From: CBDESN01 sp965242495 | GTDB lineage: Bacteria > Pseudomonadota > Alphaproteobacteria > MPNO01 | NCBI GenBank assembly: GCA_965242495.1 | Contig: OZ251446.1 | Coordinates: forward strand, 3,534,001-3,598,000 | Direction of reading: 5' to 3' | Length of the DNA: 64,000 bases | Shown here: positions 60,102-64,000 of the stretch, piece by piece | How positions within the stretch are numbered: the first letter of the stretch is position 1 | Layout: each line of letters starts with the position of its first letter | Made by a program: the position numbers and the translations under genes | The notes under the pieces: model-generated | What the model saw: only the letters and a program-made list of their open reading frames with translations | Database searches by the model: none | What the model was told of the DNA's origin: nothing

Positions 60102-61013
60102 ATGGCCAAACCCCTGTTCGAGCGCATCGCCCTGATCGGGATCGGGCTGATCGGCTCCTCGCTCGCCCGCGTCATCCGCCGCGACGACCTGGCGGGCCAC
60201 GTCGCGGCATGCGCGCGCAGCGAGGCGACGCTGGCGCAGGCGCGCCGGCTCGACATCGCCCACTCGACGACGACCGATCCGGCCGAGGCCGCGGAGGGGG
60301 CCGATCTGATCGTCGTCTGCACGCCGATCGGGGCCTATGCCGCGATCGCCGAGCGGATCGGGCCGCATCTCGCCCCGGGCGCCATCCTGTCGGACGTGGG
60401 CTCGGTCAAGCAGGCGGCGATCGACGCAATGCGGCCGCATCTGCCGTCCGGCGTCCATCTGGTTCCGGGACATCCGATCGCCGGCACGGAGAATTCGGGC
60501 CCCGAGGCCGGCTTCGACACGCTGTTCGAAGGTCGCTGGTTTCTGATCACCCCGGTGCCGGAGACCGACCCGGGCGCGGTCGAACGGGTGGCCGAGCTGT
60601 GGCGGCGAACGGGCAGCATGATCGACGTGATGGACCCGGCGCATCACGACCAGGTGCTGGCGATCACCTCGCATATTCCGCATCTGATCGCCTACACCAT
60701 CGTCGGGACGGCGACCGACCTCGAAGACCATCTGCGGTCCGAGGTGATCAAGTATTCGGCCGCCGGGTTCCGCGACTTCACGCGCATCGCCGCATCCGAC
60801 CCGGTGATGTGGCGCGACGTGTTCCTCAACAACCGCGACGCGGTGCTCGAGATGCTCGGGCGGTTTACCGAGGACCTGACCGGGCTCCAGCGCGCGATTC
60901 GGGTGGGCGACGGCAAGGCGTTGCAGGCGCTGTTCGCCCGCACGCGCGAAATCCGCCGCGGCGTCGTCGAGGCGCGGCAGCATATCCCGCCGGCGCCGCG
61001 GGCGAGCGCGTAA
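60102..61013 (+). CDS. Prephenate / cyclohexadienyl dehydrogenase
   Basis: A 303-residue TyrA-type dehydrogenase. The NAD-binding motif is IALIGIGLIGSSLARVI; LIVVCTPIGAYAAI, LSDVGSVKQAAID and HPIAGTENSGPEAGF follow, with the conserved His of the active site in SHIPHLIAY. It oxidatively decarboxylates prephenate or arogenate in tyrosine synthesis (tyrA/tyrC type). Three bases after hisC. Confidence 0.93.
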   Translation: MAKPLFERIALIGIGLIGSSLARVIRRDDLAGHVAACARSEATLAQARRLDIAHSTTTDPAEAAEGADLIVVCTPIGAYAAIAERIGPHLAPGAILSDVGSVKQAAIDAMRPHLPSGVHLVPGHPIAGTENSGPEAGFDTLFEGRWFLITPVPETDPGAVERVAELWRRTGSMIDVMDPAHHDQVLAITSHIPHLIAYTIVGTATDLEDHLRSEVIKYSAAGFRDFTRIAASDPVMWRDVFLNNRDAVLEMLGRFTEDLTGLQRAIRVGDGKALQALFARTREIRRGVVEARQHIPPAPRASA

Positions 61014-61043
61014 CCGCCGGCGGCGGCGCCCATCCCGACCGGC

Positions 61044-62684
61044 ATGGACCGCGTCCGCGTGCTGATCGCCGGCGGCGGCCCGGTCGGGCTGACGCTGGCG
61101 CTCGAACTCGGCCTGCGCGGCGTGCGCTGCATGGTGCTGAACGACCGGCCGCACACGGCCCGGCACCCCAAGGCGAACGCGATCAGCGCCCGGTCGATGG
61201 AGCATTTCCGCCGGCTTGGCGTCGCCGGACGGTTGCGGCAAGCGGGTCTCGACGACGACCACCCGACCGACGTGGCCTATTTCACCCGGCTGACCGGATA
61301 CGAGCTGGCGCGCCTCGACATGCCGTCGCGGCGGGAGGCGTTGCGCCAGGCGCGCGACGGCGACGGCCCATGGCCTACGCCGGAGCCGCCGCACCGATGT
61401 TCGCAGATCTATCTCGAACGGCATCTCGCGGCGCGCGCGGCGGAGTGCCCGGCGATCGATCTCCGCTTCGGCTGGCGGCTGGAATCGTTCCGGGAGGAGG
61501 CGGACCGGGTGGAGGGCGAAGCGGCGGAGGTCGGGACCGGGCGGCCGCTCGCGGTCGAAGCCGACTATCTCGTCGGTTGCGACGGGCCGCGCAGCGTCGT
61601 GCGCAAGCGCATGGGGATCGAGTACGAGGGCGAGTCGGGCGTCGTGCGACCGTTCATGGGCGGCGCGATGTACGCCGCCTACGTCCGGGCCAGAGTCGAC
61701 CCACGCTGGCTGAGCGTCGGCCGCGCCTGGCAATACTGGGTGCTCAATCCCGACATCCGCGCTCTCCTGGCGCCGGTCGACGGCCGCGGCCGTTTCGTGC
61801 TGCTGACCAACATGCGGACCGGCGAGAGCGGGCGCGCGGTCGATCCGGCGCGGCTTCTCGCGGCCATGGCGGGCGCGGCGTTTCCGGTGGAGCTGCTGTC
61901 GGATCAGCCCTGGACGGCCGGCTACAGCCTGGTGGCGCAGAGCTATGGGCGAGGCCGGGTGCTGCTCGCCGGCGACTCGGCGCATCTGTTCACCCCGACC
62001 GGCGGGCTCGGCATGAATACCGGCGTGGACGATGCCGTCAACCTGGGCTGGAAGCTCGCCGCGGCCTGCCAGGGTTGGGCCGGCCCCGGTCTGCTGGCCA
62101 GTTATCAGGCCGAACGACGACCGATCGGTCAGCGCAACGTCGCCTTCGCCAAGAGCTTCGCCGACTCGGTTGGAAGGATGCCGGTCGCCGACGACCTGGA
62201 AGCGGACGACGACGCCGGCCGCGCCCGGCGCAAGGCGCTGGGCGCCAAGTTGCGCGAGCACGCATTCCGCGAGTTCATCATCCCCGGCGTCGTGCTGGGG
62301 CTGCGCTATTCCGACTCGCCGGCGGTGTCCTATGACGGCTTCGATCCGCCGCCGGCGGATCCCAACGCCTACGCCCAGACCGCCGCCGCCGGCGGACGCG
62401 CGCCGCATGCCTGGCTCGACGACGGGGCGGCGCTCTACGACCGGCTGGGGGACGGGTTCACCCTGCTGCGGCTGGGCGGAACGAAGGCGGATTCCGCCGC
62501 GTTGCTGGCCGCGGCGCATGAGCGGCGCGCGCCGCTCGCGCCGCTCGACATCGCCGATCCGGCGCTGCGCGAACTCTACGGGACCGACCTCGTTCTGATC
62601 CGGCCCGACCAGCACATCGCTTGGCGAGGCGACGCGGCCCCATCCGACTGCCTCGGCCTCATCGACCGCCTGCGCGGCGCCTGA
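61044..62684 (+). CDS. FAD-dependent monooxygenase (PHBH / PheA-TfdB type)
   Basis: A 546-residue class A flavoprotein monooxygenase. The dinucleotide motif is VLIAGGGPVGLTLALELGLRG, then the second conserved DG motif VGCDGPRSVVRKRMGI, and GD motif GRVLLAGDSAHLFTPTGGLG MNTGVDDAVNLGWKL. A thioredoxin-like C-terminal domain (from about 400) is present, as in phenol hydroxylase-type enzymes. The phenolic or similar substrate is unknown. It may be in the tyrA operon by position (30-bp gap) but shares no pathway evidence. Confidence 0.88.
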   Translation: MDRVRVLIAGGGPVGLTLALELGLRGVRCMVLNDRPHTARHPKANAISARSMEHFRRLGVAGRLRQAGLDDDHPTDVAYFTRLTGYELARLDMPSRREALRQARDGDGPWPTPEPPHRCSQIYLERHLAARAAECPAIDLRFGWRLESFREEADRVEGEAAEVGTGRPLAVEADYLVGCDGPRSVVRKRMGIEYEGESGVVRPFMGGAMYAAYVRARVDPRWLSVGRAWQYWVLNPDIRALLAPVDGRGRFVLLTNMRTGESGRAVDPARLLAAMAGAAFPVELLSDQPWTAGYSLVAQSYGRGRVLLAGDSAHLFTPTGGLGMNTGVDDAVNLGWKLAAACQGWAGPGLLASYQAERRPIGQRNVAFAKSFADSVGRMPVADDLEADDDAGRARRKALGAKLREHAFREFIIPGVVLGLRYSDSPAVSYDGFDPPPADPNAYAQTAAAGGRAPHAWLDDGAALYDRLGDGFTLLRLGGTKADSAALLAAAHERRAPLAPLDIADPALRELYGTDLVLIRPDQHIAWRGDAAPSDCLGLIDRLRGA

Positions 62685-62701
62685 CCGGCGACGGCGGCGG
62701 C

Positions 62702-63772
62702 TCAGCGCCAGTCGATGCGGGGCAGCGGCGGCAGGCGGATCGGGCCGATCGAGAAGCGCCGGTCCTGAAGCGTAAGCGGCAGGGCGGCGCTCGACTCCCC
62801 GTCCGGCGCGCGCCGCGCCCCCTGCCCGAGAACGACCCTGGCGGCGAGCGCCGCGCTCGCCCGCAGACGCCCGGCCTCGACCAGCGCGTCGATGGCCTCC
62901 TCGTAGCCGCGCAAGCGCGCGCTCATGGCGCCGATCGGTTGCAGAGCGCCATCGAGGGCGAAGGCGCCGTCGGCCTCCAGCGTCAGCGGCGGCCAGACGA
63001 CGCGGAGCCGGTCGAGTTCGATGGTTCCTCCGGCATCCCGCCACGCGGCCAGCGCGGCGGCCGCGCGGCCGATGCCCGCGGCCTCGATGTCGAGGTCGCC
63101 GATCAAAGCAAGCTCCGCGTCCAGCCGGTCGATCGGGGGTAGGGGCCGGTCGATCCGTCCGGGCAGGACGAATTCCCGGCGCTCGAGGCCCGGGTGCTCG
63201 AAGCGCGACGCCGACAGGGCGAGCCGCGCGCCCGAGGGCTTCGGCCCCGGCCCCGCGTCGGGCGCAGCCCCCGGTCGCGGCGCGGCGAAGCTCCAGCGCA
63301 GAGACCCGATCCGTATACCGTCGTCGGCCTCGATCCGATTGATCCGCGCCGACAGACCGGCGACGGCGCCGTTCGCGCGGAAACGCGCCGTCGCGCGCGC
63401 CGCGCCGAAGCGCAGCCGCAACTCGCGCGGCCGACCCCGACCGGCCAGGGCCAACCGATGATCGCCGGGAAACGCGAGCCGGACGATTCGCGGGCGCCAG
63501 GGCCGCGTCTCCGCCCGGACCGGCGGCCCCCGCCAGCGCCACCACCCGTCCGGCGGCGCGAGTCGGACGTTCCGCAGCTCGGTCCGCAGCCGCAACGGGA
63601 AGCCGCCGACGGACGGCTCGTCGAAGGCGACCGCCCAGCCCTCGGCCCGGCGATCGTCGGCCCAGACGAACAGCCCGCGCCGCAGACCGTCGGCGGCGAC
63701 CATCCAGTAGCAGGCATACAGCGCCGGCAGGGCGGCAAGCACAGCGACGACGGCGAGGCGGCGGCGAGTCAC
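62702..63772 (-). CDS. DUF2125 protein, membrane-anchored
   Basis: A 356-residue protein with an N-terminal membrane segment (VTRRRLAVVAVLAALPALYA, residues 1-25) and a large extracytoplasmic beta-rich domain. The opening WMVAADGLRRGLFVWADDRR AEGW and the SVGGFPLRLRTEL motif are typical of DUF2125 of Alphaproteobacteria, of unknown function. The GTG start at 63772 is chosen because it puts the membrane segment at the N-terminus. Confidence 0.85.
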   Translation of the reverse strand: MTRRRLAVVAVLAALPALYACYWMVAADGLRRGLFVWADDRRAEGWAVAFDEPSVGGFPLRLRTELRNVRLAPPDGWWRWRGPPVRAETRPWRPRIVRLAFPGDHRLALAGRGRPRELRLRFGAARATARFRANGAVAGLSARINRIEADDGIRIGSLRWSFAAPRPGAAPDAGPGPKPSGARLALSASRFEHPGLERREFVLPGRIDRPLPPIDRLDAELALIGDLDIEAAGIGRAAAALAAWRDAGGTIELDRLRVVWPPLTLEADGAFALDGALQPIGAMSARLRGYEEAIDALVEAGRLRASAALAARVVLGQGARRAPDGESSAALPLTLQDRRFSIGPIRLPPLPRIDWR

Positions 63773-63797
63773 GGCGGGACGCTGGCTTTTTTCATGG

Positions 63798-63986
63798 AAA
63801 TACAATCTTAATCTGCGGAACGACGCACAACGCAGGGAAGCCCGCCGGTTCAGATCCCGTTCCGGCGGGACCGAACTGTTCCCGTGGCATGTTCGCTTTG
63901 GGCAAGGTTGGCGCATCCACCTGCGCTTCGACGCGGGATGCCGGGAAGTCGAAATCGGCTACATAGGACCCCATCTGCCGCTGTAA
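63798..63986 (+). pseudogene. Gene remnant: C-terminal fragment with no start codon
   Basis: The + frame ending in TAA 63984-63986 reads KYNLNLRNDAQRREARRFR, then GTELFPWHVRFGQGWRIHLR and IGYIGPHLPL. It looks like a real small-protein C-terminus, but there is no ATG, GTG or TTG in frame for at least 70 codons upstream. Only an out-of-frame ATG at 63794 is available (MEIQS then stop). A frameshift or truncation is the simplest reading. No family can be named. Confidence 0.3.
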
Positions 63987-64000
63987 GGTCAAAACTCCGG

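Noticed and set aside
58944..63545. A 1533-codon minus-strand frame under hisC, the prephenate dehydrogenase and the flavin monooxygenase
   Set aside because: It covers several clear plus-strand enzymes and is a by-product of high GC content; composition is Arg/Gly/Ala-rich with no motifs.

Overview
The window is very GC-rich DNA that reads as a chromosomal segment of an alphaproteobacterium, probably Rhodospirillales-like (the order is inferred). The markers are a minus-strand purC-purS-purQ-purL-bolA-grxD block, a DUF1476 protein (ATPase zeta-inhibitor type), an NDUFS4-like complex I accessory protein, a DUF2125 protein, metX-metW, a chorismate mutase-hisC-prephenate dehydrogenase run, and tadA divergent from rluB-rsmD. 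Most genes are tightly packed. Many are coupled by 4-base start/stop overlaps (ATGA, GTGA or TTGA).

Regions: 1-1022 holds the tail of an upstream gene and a luciferase-like oxidoreductase. 1023-3799 is gene-poor and repeat-rich, with a complete IS1182-like element (1857-3436). 3800-8309 holds a degenerate M24 hydrolase divergent from an isochorismatase-family hydrolase, NAD(P)HX repair (nnr) and an aldo/keto reductase. 8351-12867 is the purine/bolA/grxD block. 12983-15047 holds an NRDE protein, a DUF1476 protein and a fatty-acid hydroxylase. 15048-20098 is accessory: repeats, a 26-G tract, a NYN-domain gene, a cupin, purB, a MITE-like element, a HEPN gene pair and a duplicated purB 5' end. 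20099-28345 is one giant autotransporter.

28626-36725 holds a PuuD-like membrane protein, an Mth938 protein, secF-secD-yajC, a DUF815 ATPase, a PaaA/C-like diiron protein, a GST and a class III CoA transferase. 36858-43851 is a putative aromatic-acid uptake and degradation locus: a six-gene minus-strand run (Rieske oxygenase alpha and beta, binding protein, two permeases, ATPase) divergent from a UbiD-family decarboxylase. 43814-50932 holds tadA, a C26 hydrolase, rluB, rsmD, an orphan DNA methylase, mutL and pgi. 51068-55972 holds a cupin and TPP-enzyme pair, tRNA-Arg, an SDR, a DUF2817 hydrolase and the NDUFS4-like protein. 56000-64000 holds tRNA-Pro, metW/metX, the aromatic and histidine amino-acid genes, a flavin monooxygenase, a DUF2125 protein and a gene remnant.

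The most unusual material lies between purB and the PuuD-like gene (about 18.4-28.6 kb) and in the related mobile repeats. A 151-bp inverted-repeat element shares its outer ends with the 1580-bp IS, and both sit in the same palindromic repeat with TTTC on both sides. A 176-bp duplication that includes the purB 5' end carries the matching empty site and brackets a HEPN gene with an uncharacterised partner. The autotransporter passenger is built from repeated modules that contain helical cassettes and Cys-pair linkers. All functions are inferred from reading the sequence; no database search was run.
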